Shown piece after piece: positions 26,045 through 37,799 of a DNA stretch of 64,000 bases (its first letter is position 1; each line of letters opens with the position of its first letter). The notes under the pieces are model-generated. The model worked only from the letters and a program-made list of their open reading frames with translations, was not told the DNA's origin and did not search any database. The DNA comes from Poronia punctata (taxonomy: Eukaryota; Ascomycota; Sordariomycetes; Xylariales; Xylariaceae), in the NCBI GenBank assembly GCA_022579005.1, contig MU401457.1:1-64000 (forward strand). Direction: 5' to 3'. A program made the translations under genes and the position numbers.

Positions 26045-27215
26045 TTAGACGCGGTCAAGCTTTCGGCGTTCGTTACGCGTCCGTCGCATGAGCTTCTTGT
26101 ACTTCTTCTTCTTCATCTTCAGCTTCCGTTGGCGCTTGACGCTAATGGCGAGCATGCCGCTGGCCTGGCCTCGCACATGTTCACGCCTAATCTGGCGCAG
26201 AGCCATGCGCTCGAGGAATGAACGGGGCGGGTTGGAAACACCATAGCTCTCCTCGCCGTCGTGTTCCTCCAACAGCTGCGGGCTGTGCGCTGTTATGCGA
26301 ACGTTGCCGTGCTTGTCGGTCGTCTCCTCGAGCGTGAAGACGGCCTTGTAGGTGCGGGCTTGCGGCTCATGCTCCAGTGCTGCATCCCCTTCCAACATCA
26401 TGGCGCGGGTTTGCGCGCGGTCCGAAGCCCCAACCTCTGACTCCCCGGCCGAGAGTGGTTTGGGAACTGGTGGCGGGTGGAAGGGGAGATAAGCTCCAGA
26501 CGCCTGGTCTAATTGCAAATCAAGGCTGGACTCGGCGCCTTCGCCAGCCTTGAACATGATTTGCTGCAGCGGGCTATTACTCATATCGTTTGCAGCTGAT
26601 CCGTCGCCTACTTGCTGTGGCGACATGGTCAAGCCTTGCATGGGATGTTCGAGCTGATCGACAGTTCGCGCAATGGTCGACATGACTCGGTTATACGAAG
26701 CTTTGGAGCGCGCCGCAAAGATCTGAGCAAAGGCATCATCCGTTATCGCGCGGGGGAAACTGTGTGTCACGGAGATGGGCCGGTGGAGCGAGAAAAAGGA
26801 CGATACGGCAAGGGCTTGGTGGGAAGGTTAGCTACACTACGAATAAAAGTTTTCCGCATGTACGAAATGTAAGATGCATACCCTCTTGCGGCATGTCTTG
26901 TGTGCTGGGAACGCTAGGTACGGTGGGGAGCTTTTGCCGTGTGCTCATATCTTTGGTCTTGCGCTTTCGCTTCTCGCCGCTTTGCTTGGTGGACTGGACA
27001 GGGCTGGTCGAGACCGTGCCGGCCGGGGGATTCTTCGGGGAATCATTCGGACTGGAAGGCTTCGACGACGAGTACCTCCTTCGCTGATTACATCTCGGAT
27101 TGTTGTTTAGAGTGAGCGCAGCGGTGGCTCGCGTGGTCGTGGGGACAAAAGGCGTCAACAGAGTCGACTGAGGTGCGGCTGTGGCGAGCCGCCGCACCGT
27201 CGAGGGAAGCATCAT
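26045..27215 (-). CDS. cox24: Cox24 / mS38-type mitochondrial protein
   Basis: Mitochondrial small-ribosomal-subunit protein of the COX24/AURKAIP1 (mS38) family, linked in yeast to COX1 mRNA processing and translation. Predicted 367 aa; exons (minus) 27215-26882 and 26814-26045, with a 67-nt phase-1 intron and a GTAGCTAACC branch region. The N-terminus is Arg/Ser/Thr/Ala-rich without acidic residues, a good matrix-targeting sequence. The diagnostic part is the C-terminal basic domain: GMLAISVKRQRKLKMKKKKY followed by KLMRRTRNERRKLDRV. The middle has SLHRPISVT, seen in other filamentous-fungal copies, and a low-complexity linker. It is much longer than the roughly 110-aa yeast protein; the extra length is N-terminal and linker sequence. 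Confidence 0.88.
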
Positions 27216-28875
27216 CCCTCTCGACCTATATCGCGCAGCAAGATAGATATGAGTGAGATATTATGAATATGTGAGGGTAAATGGCAAGTTCCCAGCGCGA
27301 GAAAAACGTCGATGAGGCGACGTTAGTTGACGTTGGTTTGAGGCCGATAGCAGGAGTTGGAGGTTACTGGCACCTGTACCTTGAAAAGTGCATAAGACCA
27401 CGCACCTGACGCTTGGCGGCAATGGATTGGCTACTAGGTCAGCGTCCCTATCAGATGTAGGCAGGTGCATTCCGCGGCTAACCAAGGGGCGGAGTATTGA
27501 TCATCCAATCCCGGCAAAAAATAGAGCGCGAAAGAACGGGGCCTACCTATCACCAAAGAGTATCTACCAATGCTACCCCGTATCTCCGGGGTATGTTAGC
27601 TGCACCGAACTACGCGTACGAGTAGATTAGATAATATCAGGTCATACCTACAAAAATGGCCCCATTCCAACAGGGTCTGTTATTATATCAATGAGCACTA
27701 TACCCAGCCAAACATATAACCGATGTCTGTACAGCGGTCTACAGAGCAACAGACAATGGATATATCCGTCCGTGAATTAAAAAGGTAATGTTATTAGAGG
27801 CTGTAACTGTGTAGCTAGGATTTACCTACGGCATGACGTAGGCTGCTACTTTGTATCTAGACAATACTACAGAATTAGAGGCCATAATGTTTTTAACGCT
27901 GTCAATATAAGAAACACTCTGCAAACAAATATTTGCACACTATACACTATACACTGGGCAAAAGATGATATGAATGGCAATTAAGGGTTTTGTACCTGAC
28001 CTAGCCTAGAAGGGAGTATGTATCCTGAGCAACATTCGATATTACCTAGGCTACGAGAAAATGTTGAGACCTGGGTGGGACAAGTCTTTGCTAGGTACCC
28101 TACCTAGCCGCAACTTACGCGGTCTCCAAATCAACCCTTGCAAAACTGATAGTCGATATCAATTTGACCAGCGGCTAGGCATTGCCTTGCCTTCTCAAAA
28201 GTACTCGGTTCCATTCCGTCTTGTCGCTCTGCTGGCCTGCCTGCAGATCCGGATTGGAACTCGGCATCTTTGCAATTTACAAGTAGGTGTGCTTCGGGGG
28301 GTATTGCAGCCTTGGGGAAGGGATGTGCGGTAGTGGTGAACAAATAAAATTAGAGAAACAAAAACCAAAGGAAAGTAAAAGGACAAGACTGAACAGTCTC
28401 GATGTGAACCGCTTGCAAGGTCTGTCATGTAGACCGTTGCTAGAAATCTATATCTGCAATGCCCCGAGGCGTGCCTGCCTTCCCAAATCCCCACTGGAGT
28501 TTTAGTAGCCGCTTGCTCGTGAATTAGCTACCGATGCCGGGTTATGCCACCTGGACTGGTTTGACCAAAGTCCCTTTGACCGAAAGACTGAATGGGGTTT
28601 CAGTTAGCCCTTCTCTTCATCCTCCCATCCAAGGGATCCAGGGTGCACATATGGGCCGAGCACAATATGCACCACCACCTGGTGCAGAGGTCGGAGCGCT
28701 AAGGTCTTGTTGGAGTCGGTTGCTTCATTTATATAGTATTAAATAATACATCTACACCAAGCTTCTGTTTGCTCAAAGCCGAAAACGCCTTCCGCTATGA
28801 TAACAAGTGTTCGCGTTTTGATGTTTCATCGAGGCTGAGGTTGAGGTGTGCAAGAAAACTGAACGTGCTGACGCC
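27216..28875. other. Intergenic region upstream of cox24, downstream of the phosphatase gene
   Basis: 1.66 kb with no convincing gene. Only short unsupported frames occur on both strands (for example 28061-28333 +, 28195-28494 -). TACTCGTA complement at 27617. Confidence 0.5.
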
Positions 28876-30498
28876 TTAAAGAGTGACATCGAGGACCAAG
28901 CTGACATCTTGGACATTGGGCCCGGCCAAGTCCTCGAGGACGGGTATCAAATCCAATAATTCGTTGTCGTGCGCGTCAGAAAACCAACTGCTGATTGGAA
29001 CGGCATGTTGGGGGTGGAAGATATATGACGTGGGAGAGTTGTCAATTATGATGGTATCTTTGAGATCACGTCCAACTTGAGACAGATCCTTGACGTAGTT
29101 GCCTTGATGGTTGTAGCAACTCTCTCGGAATAACCTGTGATGTACGACTTTGTGTATATCAAGCTGGTCAAGTAGCGGATCGCCATACTGTAGAGTATAC
29201 TTGTTAGAATTGTATGTGTAATGATGGGTTAGGGGCAAAGTCTTCGCGTACCTTGGAGACAGAGGCTGTGAATACTACAACTTCGTAAAGCTCACCGACG
29301 CGCTTCATGAACTGGTCTACGCCGGGCCGCTTAATTACGTATACGTTGTGATAGTTCCCTTCTATCTCAACCGGTATTGTAAAATCAGCTTGGTGTAGAA
29401 TCTGTACTGGTCAGTATGTATACGGGCTGCTGTTTGGTCATGAGTCCAACTTACCTTGAAAGAGCTGTGTACCAAAGTCTCATCAAGATCGAGAACAAGA
29501 CATTTGCGACCCTTGAACCGCGGTTCAATAGGAGGCAGGAGAAATTTCTGTTGTGACTGCTCCGTAGTATCCTCCTCCTCATTTACGGGTGGTTCTTGAC
29601 TGGGTGTTGGCACAGCTGGCGGTGGAGGTGGTAGAGGATCAGTTTTGGGAAATGAGTCTTCACTATCCCCAACTGGGGGCTTCGCCCGCTGCTGGGGCAC
29701 GGGCAAATCGACATCCTGCATTTCAACATCGCCTTCGTCATCCTTAGGATTGGAGCCCTCCTCTGCTGTTATCTCTTGATCATTGTGTTCCGCCGGGGGG
29801 TTGACGGTAATACTCGGGCCGACCCCCATCGTCGTTTGCTTGGCCTCGCTGTCCTGGTGGCCAAGTCCTACTTGTTCAGGTGCTTTGGACTGCGACGCGG
29901 ATTTAGCGTCCTCCTGTACCGAAACACCACCCTGAGCTTGGGTTTCCTTCTCTTTTTCGTAAAATTGAGGCTTGCTACCGCTCGTCTGTTCCGAAGGAGT
30001 TATGGTTCTTCTGCTGGTCAAGGGCCGTTCTGGTATCCTATCTATCTTATGGGATGGTAGGTGCTCTTCTCCGCTCTCCAGTGTGTTGGCGTTGTCTGGT
30101 ACACCACAGCAACCTAGAAGAGCCAACAGGCCGCCCTTTTTCCGTCTTTGTGGTGCAGCAGCAGGCGAGTTGGGTTGAGTTGAACCGGGTGTATTTGTAG
30201 GGTTACTGGCTGCCGCCGAGCGGCTGGTAGACGCGCTACCGTTCCGACGCCGGCCCAACATAGCGTTTTTCGACTCTCTAGAATGTCGGTCGATACTGTC
30301 TCTTGATCCGCCCACAGTGGAGCCGGTGAGTCCAGTCGTTGTCGACGACGGCTCTATCTTCTGCGACGAGGAACGGGCCGTGGAATTCAGTTGATCTCGG
30401 CCTCTAGCTAAATTAGTCCCGTCTTGGGGCCTAAGCGTGCCCTTTTCGCTGGCTGCCCCCTTTTCTAGTTGGTTACTCTCGTGGGCACTTCGGGGCAT
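28876..30498 (-). CDS. psr1: FCP1/SCP-type (NIF domain) protein phosphatase, Psr1-like
   Basis: Haloacid-dehalogenase-type Ser/Thr phosphatase related to yeast Psr1/Psr2, which act at the plasma membrane in stress signalling. 501 aa; exons (minus) 30498-29455, 29401-29252, 29187-28876, all phase 0. Residues 1-320 are low-complexity Ser/Pro/Thr/Gln-rich with acidic patches, and include [11 protein letters not shown], a possible palmitoylation site. The catalytic DxDx[TV] motif is D337-L-D339-E-T, in [14 protein letters not shown]. Exons 2 and 3 complete the domain with [53 protein letters not shown] and [15 protein letters not shown]. This C-terminal domain is very conserved. The symbol rests on the N-terminal architecture; Nem1 is an alternative but less likely. 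Confidence 0.9.
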
Positions 30499-33400
30499 GG
30501 TCTATGGCGTAATACCCGGCGATTCGACGCGCGCAAAGCTGCTTTGCGGGCGAATGCGAAGCTGATAGTTAAAAGTGTCAGTAGTTTGATCATATTACAC
30601 ACTCCGGTTTAAATGCATAAAGAGAACACGGCCGAAACAGTGAGAATGTTCCCTGCCAAAAGAGTTGTGAGGCTGACCTTGCCGACGCGTGTAGTCTTTG
30701 TTCGCTGCAAATATGACTTGCGCCACGGAGTTCGATCAAGCTGGCTGATCGGCCAACCCCAAAGCTTCTCGAGCGGTGTTGGTAAGAGCTGATGGATTGA
30801 CGCAAGCTCGCCCAGCTAGTGTTGCTGCTTCGACGATACAAATAATAGGAATTATTAAGCTTACCGTAGCTGCCCAATAGCCCAATTAGAAGACGGTCTC
30901 TGACATTCAAGACTTTCGCGCTGTAGCAATGCTCGACCGTGGCGGTAACGCACAAGCTTCAGCGATGCGACCGTAGGTATGGAACTCTAGCGATCCAAGG
31001 CTGCGGTGATAATTGAAGTTTGACGTGAAAGGAGGTCTCTGCCTGCTGTACTTAGTAAAGGGACGGGACGAGGGAAGGAGGCTCGAGGAGGACTGGTAAA
31101 AGGGTGCGATCCGCTAGCGCCCCTACCTAATCTACTTCTTGTTCTGCTAAAATGAAGTGAAGTTCACTGGGACCAGGATGTACTCCATCCTTGGGGGCAC
31201 TTCTGGGGTGATTAGGCTAGGGGGCCTCTCAAGCCAGCTCGTGAATGGTTAGTGTGTCCAGAGACCATGCCGCTCTAGGTGGGGTAGCAAGTACGCCACG
31301 GCAGGTTCTCCCCAAGGGATACCAAATTCCTATGGCTTGGTGTTATTGCTTCCATACAATCTTCAGTGTGCCCAGTATCTCATAAGAAGAACCTCTTTGT
31401 ACCTTCTTTCATTACGCCTCGTTGTTTGTATCCACATCCGAATCTCTATTAATCTCACCTCGAGGTCGTCTAGGTACTTGAGTACTACCTACAGCTTTAC
31501 TATCTAATACTGTGTTCGCTGTGTATGACCTCTTAGGTTGTTAGACATTTTTGTCTCCGTAGTACTGTCTGTCCCTTTACCCATTAACGTTGGCACCAAT
31601 TTAATTTCGCTTCTGTTTTGCCCAAACCTGATCCTTCTTTCCCTTTGGTAGTTACTGGTATTTTCATTGCTATTTTCCTTCTAGCGACGCTAATATCCAG
31701 AACAAAAGGCCAGAAGGCGTTGGCCTACTGTTCAAGGTCATACTGCTTGAAGTTACATACGTGTAAGTAGTAAATGAAGAGTACCTGTTTTAATACCACA
31801 TGTAGGTAGTATGTACCACTATGGTGGTACATCCAAGAGGTAGACTAACTTCAATTACGAGAGTATTTTTGTCGTTCCTAGTACAGGTGCTGCAATTTTT
31901 TCAGTGCTTGCTTGTACTTGTAAGTTGTCAGCTGTGCCAGGTCTCTCATAAAAGGAACCGCCTTTACCTGCATTGAAACCTCTAACTTTGAAGTCGCTTA
32001 TGGATAGGTCAAACCACACATCAGTCTGTTTTCTTCAATAAGGGCTTGATAGATGCTGAAAAGTGCTAGGTACCATGTCATTAGGCCACTGATAGGATAC
32101 ATTCAAACAACAAGTGCACAGTCTTACAAACTTCATCATAATGGTTCTAGGTATTGAAATGTGCAAGAACGCAACGAATTCAATTTTCAAGGTATCTTCG
32201 GGTACATAGGGTGACCATCAGGCCGCCCCGCTGACACCCCAGGACCGATCCACCATCAATGCAGCCCACGGTCTGCAAAGGGCGGACAAGTTAGGATGTA
32301 GATAATGGGGCTCTTCCACCCCATTGGCTAAATGTGTTGAGATGGGCGCTTAGCCGCACAGAAGAACCGTGACAACGACTAATGAGACTGTCCGACAGTG
32401 TGATACCTACCAGGAGGTACCTACTGCAGCAGCTTATTTACTATATTTCATGTTAGTTGTAGTGATGCATGTTAACTTAGCAGTAGGCTAAGCTGAACCG
32501 GTTTAAGGTTGCAGGATTGGAAATGAGATCCCAGTTCCAAAATCCCAGCACCACAGGCAAGTACATGTTGTAGACCAGGCTAGGCACTTGTAGGCAGGTG
32601 GGAGGAATGGAACACCTACCATGCGCGTCTCTCTGTCAGGACCTCTGCCGATAGGTTTGGGGAGACACAAACGGGTACCTACATGACAAAATGCATTCCC
32701 CTAGCATTCTATTCTCATTCTTATAGGAGCAACATACAGGTTGTACGCGTGAGAATCGATGGGCATCAAACTTTCCTTTTGATAGTCCTGCTTCAAAATG
32801 TTACCAAGCGCACTAGAGTCGCTCTAACTAGGTATATTATCCACATAGTAATGCCCAAGCGCAAGAGTCAGCTCCAAGTAACAGCGGAACTACCCCAACG
32901 TCTAAACAAATCTAGTCTAGAGAACTGAATGTCGTAGCTTGGTACCTACAATACCACTTTGGCAGTGTTGAAGAGGTTTGCTTAGACAAAAAATCAACAT
33001 ATCTTATATAAGCAACCATCTCAGACCGATATTGTCAACCAAGATAGCTTTCCATATATGTATGCAAATTTGGAAGGCTCCATCTAGACTACTCGGAGGC
33101 TGTAAATATATTTTGAATTCTGTGGGAGAATAGAAGGTCAGAAGGTGTACTACGAGTATGTACACGGACTTGTACAAGAGTCAAAATGGTCTAACGTACC
33201 TAGGAGGGCAAGAAGCTGCATATCAAGCCACAGATTCCCCAGATTACCTTGCTACCTATGTCAGGCTCTTATCCCAATACGGGGTAGTGTGGCTAGGTCT
33301 CGATCCGATGACCTACAGTTTCGACCGACACATGTACATCTGTACTTGGATTGTAGGTACGATGCAGGCAATAGCTCAGGTAGACCATAAAGTACCTCTC

Positions 33401-33723
33401 CTACGTATGTGCATTTTTTTGGAGCACCCTGTCTGCCGAGGCGATGCGATCACATGGAAAGATGGGCGCTGTCTTGGACTGTTGGCATCATCGTCTTGCG
33501 AACATCAAGTAATCCGGCTCCTTTGCTCCTTTTCTGCCTTTTTGGATTGCATTCCCTTTTTATGTAGCGCAACCCAAGTATCTACATTTGCGCTTAGCTT
33601 TTGGATACCATTCCAATCGGACCAGTTGTCAACCATATGCCTCAATGATTATGCCCGCCTCCATGGTGCCAACATCCAAAGTGCCTTTTCCGGTAGATCG
33701 CTGCTGAAAGACCTCGCGGCGCC
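30499..33723. other. Long divergent intergenic region (3.2 kb)
   Basis: Separates the divergently transcribed phosphatase and ABCD transporter genes. No frame carries a recognisable domain: 30590-30955 (-), 32683-32928 (+) and 33158-33802 (+) look random, and the last overlaps the ABC start in another frame. It probably holds long 5' UTRs and promoters. Octamer TACTCGTA complement at 33151; TACCTA/TAGGTA words are common. No RNA gene was recognised. Confidence 0.5.
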
Positions 33724-36332
33724 ATGGCCGTACAGTCTACCCTGCGCCATTCGGCGTCCGAAGATATCCTCGTTGCCTTTGTCGACAAGTATAAAAAGCT
33801 GATCCAAGACCGACTGCGAAAAACCCCACGTCGAGCAAAACTAATCGCTACACTCGCGTTGACCCTGTCGATTGTCCTTGGTGCTGAAGGGAGTCGGCGG
33901 TGGTGGAAGCGACGAAGGCGGGAGAAAGAAGAGGGTCGTAAACTTGTGCGCACGAATTCGTGGCTCCTCGGGAAAGATGGATCGCGCACTATCTACGTCC
34001 CTTACAAGGACAGCACATCGAAAGTCGTCATCCACAGGACGAAACCTCTGACTTTCGAAGCCCACCGACGATTGTTCCTTAACCCACCCAAGGTCTCTGG
34101 TCTAGGCGATGGCACGGTCCCTTCGGCGCAAACTAAGCCCGGGCTCAACCTCGCCTTTCTCCACCAGTTCCTGAGTCTGATGAGCATCATGATACCGCGC
34201 TGGACTAGCAAAGAAGCCGGCCTATTGGTCAGCCATGGCGTGTTTCTGATGTTACGTACGTATCTCTCGCTCGTCGTCGCACGCCTTGATGGTGAAATTG
34301 TCCGAGATCTGGTTGCGGGGAACGGGAAATCTTTCATTTGGGGTATTGCCAAGGTCAGTTGACAATGTTTCCCCTTATCTCTTTGGCAAAATACTAAAAT
34401 CATTCCCGCTGTTAGTGGTGTGGCCTCGGAGGGTTTGCCGCTTATACCAATTCGATGATCAAATTCCTGGAGTCCAAAGTGTCCATCGCATTCCGCACCC
34501 GGTTGACACGTTATATCCACGACTTGTACCTCAACGACAACCTAAACTATTACAAGCTGTCCAACTTGGACGGCGGAGTTGGTCAAGGGGCAGATCAGTT
34601 CATCACGCAAGACCTCACCCTCTTCTGTGCTTCGGCCGCAAACCTGTACTCCTCTCTTGGGAAACCATTCGTGGATCTATGCGTATTCAATTATCAGCTC
34701 TACCGCTCTTTAGGCCCGTTAGCTCTAACCGGTCTACTGAGCAACTACTTCCTCACGGCAAGCATCCTGCGAAGAATGTCTCCGCCCTTTGGAAAACTCA
34801 AGGCGGTTGAAGGCCGCAAAGAGGGTGACTTTAGGGGTCTACATGCCCGTCTCATAGCCAATGCCGAAGAGGTCGCCTTCTATGGTGGCGCCGAGATGGA
34901 GAAGACGTTCCTCAATAAGGAGTTCAAGTCTCTAAAAACTTGGATGGAAGGCATTTACATGTTAAAGATACGGTACAACATTCTGGAAGACTTCATCTTG
35001 AAGTACAGTTGGAGCGCGTATGGGTACCTGCTATCGTCTCTCCCGGTCTTCCTCCCGGCCTGGGGTGGCCTGGGTGGCGCAATGGAAATGGCTGGCAGTG
35101 GCGAGAAGGGCGGTCGCGAGCGAAACCGCATGAAGGATTTCATCACCAACAAACGGCTAATGCTCTCGCTCGCGGACGCCGGTGGTCGCATGATGTACTC
35201 TCTGAAGGATCTTGCCGAGTTGGCCGGGTACACCAGCCGAGTGTATACCCTTATCTCAACCCTTCACCGAGTTCATGCGAACGCATACGTCCCTCGTCCA
35301 AGCGGCAATGAACTGTACTCGCTATCCGACGTCCAAGGCACGATCCAAAAGGGGTTTGACGGCGTCCGCCTGGAGCATGTGCCCGTCGTGGCGCCCGGTC
35401 TTTGGCCCCAAGGGGGTGACGAGCTACTAGAGTCGCTTTCGCTGATTGTCCGCCGTGGAGAGCACCTGTTGATCTCGGGTCCGAATGGCGTTGGAAAGAG
35501 CGCTATTGCTAGGATCCTTGCCGGTCTGTGGCCCGTGTACCGAGGCTTGGTCAGTCGTCCAAAGGCTATCGGCGAAGACGGTATCATGTTCCTACCGCAG
35601 AGGCCGTACCTAAGCATCGGTACTCTCCGTGACCAGGTCATCTATCCCGATGGAGAACTTGACATGCGTCTCAAGCGCAAGAGCGAAGACGATCTAAAAC
35701 GAGCGCTTGACGCAGCTAAACTCGGTTACCTACCGGATCGTGAAGGCGGATGGGATACGCGGAAAGAGTGGAAAGACGTGCTTAGTGGCGGCGAAAAACA
35801 GAGGGTCGGCATCGCACGTTTGTTTTACCATGAACCCCAATACGCCATCATCGACGAGGGCACCAGCGCGGTCTCGAGCGATGTTGAAGGACTTCTGTAC
35901 GAAACATGCAAAGAAAGAGGCATAAGTAAGTCAACATGCCACATACCACCCCAAATGACATTTAGGCCCCGGGAAAAAGTACTAACAGAAACCGCAGCCC
36001 TGATCACTATCTCGACACGGGCCTCGTTGAAGAAATATCACACGTTCAACCTTGCGCTCGGGCTGGGCGAAAACGGTGACGAATGGGAATTTGAGCGCAT
36101 CGGAACAGAACGTGAGAAGATGCAAGTGGAGAGAGAACTGCAAGAGCTGCGGGAACGATTGTCGCAAGTCGAGCAGTGGAAACGGCGCCGCGAAGAAATC
36201 GAGAGAGAACTCGCTCAAGTCTGGACGGAGAAAGGTACCGATCCTCTAGACCCGCCACCGTATGTGGAGAGTGCCGAAGAGAGCGCCTATACAACGGGCG
36301 AGGAAGATATCGAGCCGCAGGGGAGCGATTAG
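33724..36332 (+). CDS. pxa1: Peroxisomal ABCD-type half transporter (long-chain fatty acid import)
   Basis: ABC half transporter (824 aa) that would form the dimer importing long-chain acyl-CoA or fatty acid into peroxisomes for beta-oxidation. Exons 33724-34353, 34416-35925, 35998-36332. The membrane domain contains the RTRLTRYIHDLYL block, the GGVGQGADQFITQDL loop and the ABCD EAA-like motif NAEEVAFYGGAEMEK. The nucleotide-binding domain has Walker A G565-PNGVGKS572, signature LSGGEKQR (from 666) and Walker B YAIIDE with D690 and E691. Unlike most family members the C-terminus ends in a charged coiled coil (EREKMQVERELQELRERL and onward) and an acidic tail. Intron 2 (72 nt, branch TACTAAC) is open in frame, so its retention would add 24 aa. 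Pxa1 versus Pxa2 assignment is from memory and less certain than the family. Confidence 0.92.
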
Positions 36333-37341
36333 CCGCAGGTGATGAATATGGCCGTCAGTCGAAAGACGAGTCAACGTATATAACTATTGATAGGTATAAG
36401 CAGCTTAGCCGTGCTCATATAGAGAAACTACTAGTTACCATATTCATTACCATTGCCCCTGTCGCCAATACACTTGTAATACATTACCTCCACTACCCCG
36501 GATTTTCTTCTCCTAGAGGCGAGCCTTGACATGCACCCAAGCGACAGTACACGTACCTAGATGTTTTTCTTCTTACGTGTACGTGTACTCGTAGTACCTG
36601 GACCAGAGCTGAGAAGTGAGGCGAGAATGGCGGCAGCCACACATGATTCGCTAGTTAAAAGCCACCGGGGACGGCTCAAGAACCAAAACAAAAATCAGTA
36701 CCCCTGGTCCCCTCGTGTTCTCGACCCTCCGCCATGGATTAGGCAGGCAGTAGGTAAAACGCCGTCTGCCGTCTTTGCATCAGCCCTGGATATATTATTA
36801 CGTTTACCACGCATGTTACCTACCCGTCTGGTTTTTTTAGGTGTATACCTACCTCCCCGATTTCCCATTTGTATTGTTAATGGACTAGATAGATACCTTA
36901 TCTACTCGCTTACGCTGCATAAAAGAAGCCTGCGGATATTATCGTAGTCCTCACAGCGCGCGCGGTAGATACCTAGATGCCGTAGACACAAATATCCAAG
37001 TTTAGCTAGGTAGCCAGGTAAGTAAGTAAGCTAAGTTTTCCCGACAATGGTTAAAAGACGCGTTCTTTTTACTTGTGCATGTTCAAACTGTATATAGAAA
37101 TAACTGGCGTCATTCCATTCGGGGATTCGCCTAGGTTAGCCTCTTCTATGAGATGTAAGCTCGACTTGTTTGAGGTATGTTAGGTATGTACCTATTTCTA
37201 GAACGATATGTATTTAATATCTAGATATTTTCCATCGTGGATTTTGGTAAGGCCGGGTCATATTTTATTTATTCTCGCGGTTACGGTTTCAAGGCACGAC
37301 GTATTTTTCACTATAAGGCCTTGAAAACCTGTCGGGAAAAA

Positions 37342-37367
37342 GGGGGGGGGGGGGGGGGGTGGGGGGG
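37342..37367. repeat. Poly-G tract (18 G, T, 7 G)
   Basis: Uninterrupted run of 18 G at 37342-37359, one T, then seven G. Could form a G-quadruplex and is prone to length error in sequencing. Confidence 0.95.
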
Positions 37368-37418
37368 AGAGGTTGACGAAAAGCCCCGTGTTGTTTACAT
37401 CTGTGGAGAGTACTAAAG

Positions 37419-37799
37419 ATGGCACGCTCAAAACATCGCTTCGCATCAAGAAGGATGATGCCAATCATGGTAGAAGACGCATCTTCATCCTATATTACAC
37501 CACCGCACGAGGGACTAAGACTACCTAAACGGCCATATCCGACTTATTCCCCTTCCCTGCCTCCTTATAATTACAACAACAACATCATCATCACGACTGC
37601 CACAGATAAGAAGGAGAGACGGGAAGAATATGACCGACGGATACGGATACGGATACGGATTAATATACTCTTCGGCATGATAATTATTTGTCTTGCCCTT
37701 TGCGCTTACTCTCGGTCTTGTTCTGGGGTTTTTGTTGAGGAGGAGAGAGGGAGTATCTCATTTTTCATTTTATCAACTCCTTTGTACCTATATCCATGA
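37419..37799 (+). CDS. Doubtful small single-pass membrane protein
   Basis: An ATG in fair context (AAGATGG) opens 126 codons. The product has a basic N-terminal half, an Arg-Ile repeat encoded by a GGATAC hexanucleotide repeat, then one hydrophobic helix (ILFGMIIICLALCAY) and a short tail. No family is recognised. The simple repeat and surrounding low-complexity DNA make a chance frame quite possible. If real it would be a small membrane protein. Transcription evidence is lacking. Confidence 0.2.
   Translation: MARSKHRFASRRMMPIMVEDASSSYITPPHEGLRLPKRPYPTYSPSLPPYNYNNNIIITTATDKKERREEYDRRIRIRIRINILFGMIIICLALCAYSRSCSGVFVEEERGSISFFILSTPLYLYP

Noticed and set aside
30590..30955. 121-codon minus-strand frame upstream of the phosphatase
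   Set aside because: No recognisable domain; it lies in the expected 5' UTR/promoter and contains splice-like sites that fit untranslated leader better.
33158..33802. 214-codon frame upstream of the ABC transporter
   Set aside because: No domain, no plausible composition, and it overlaps the start of the well-supported transporter in another frame.
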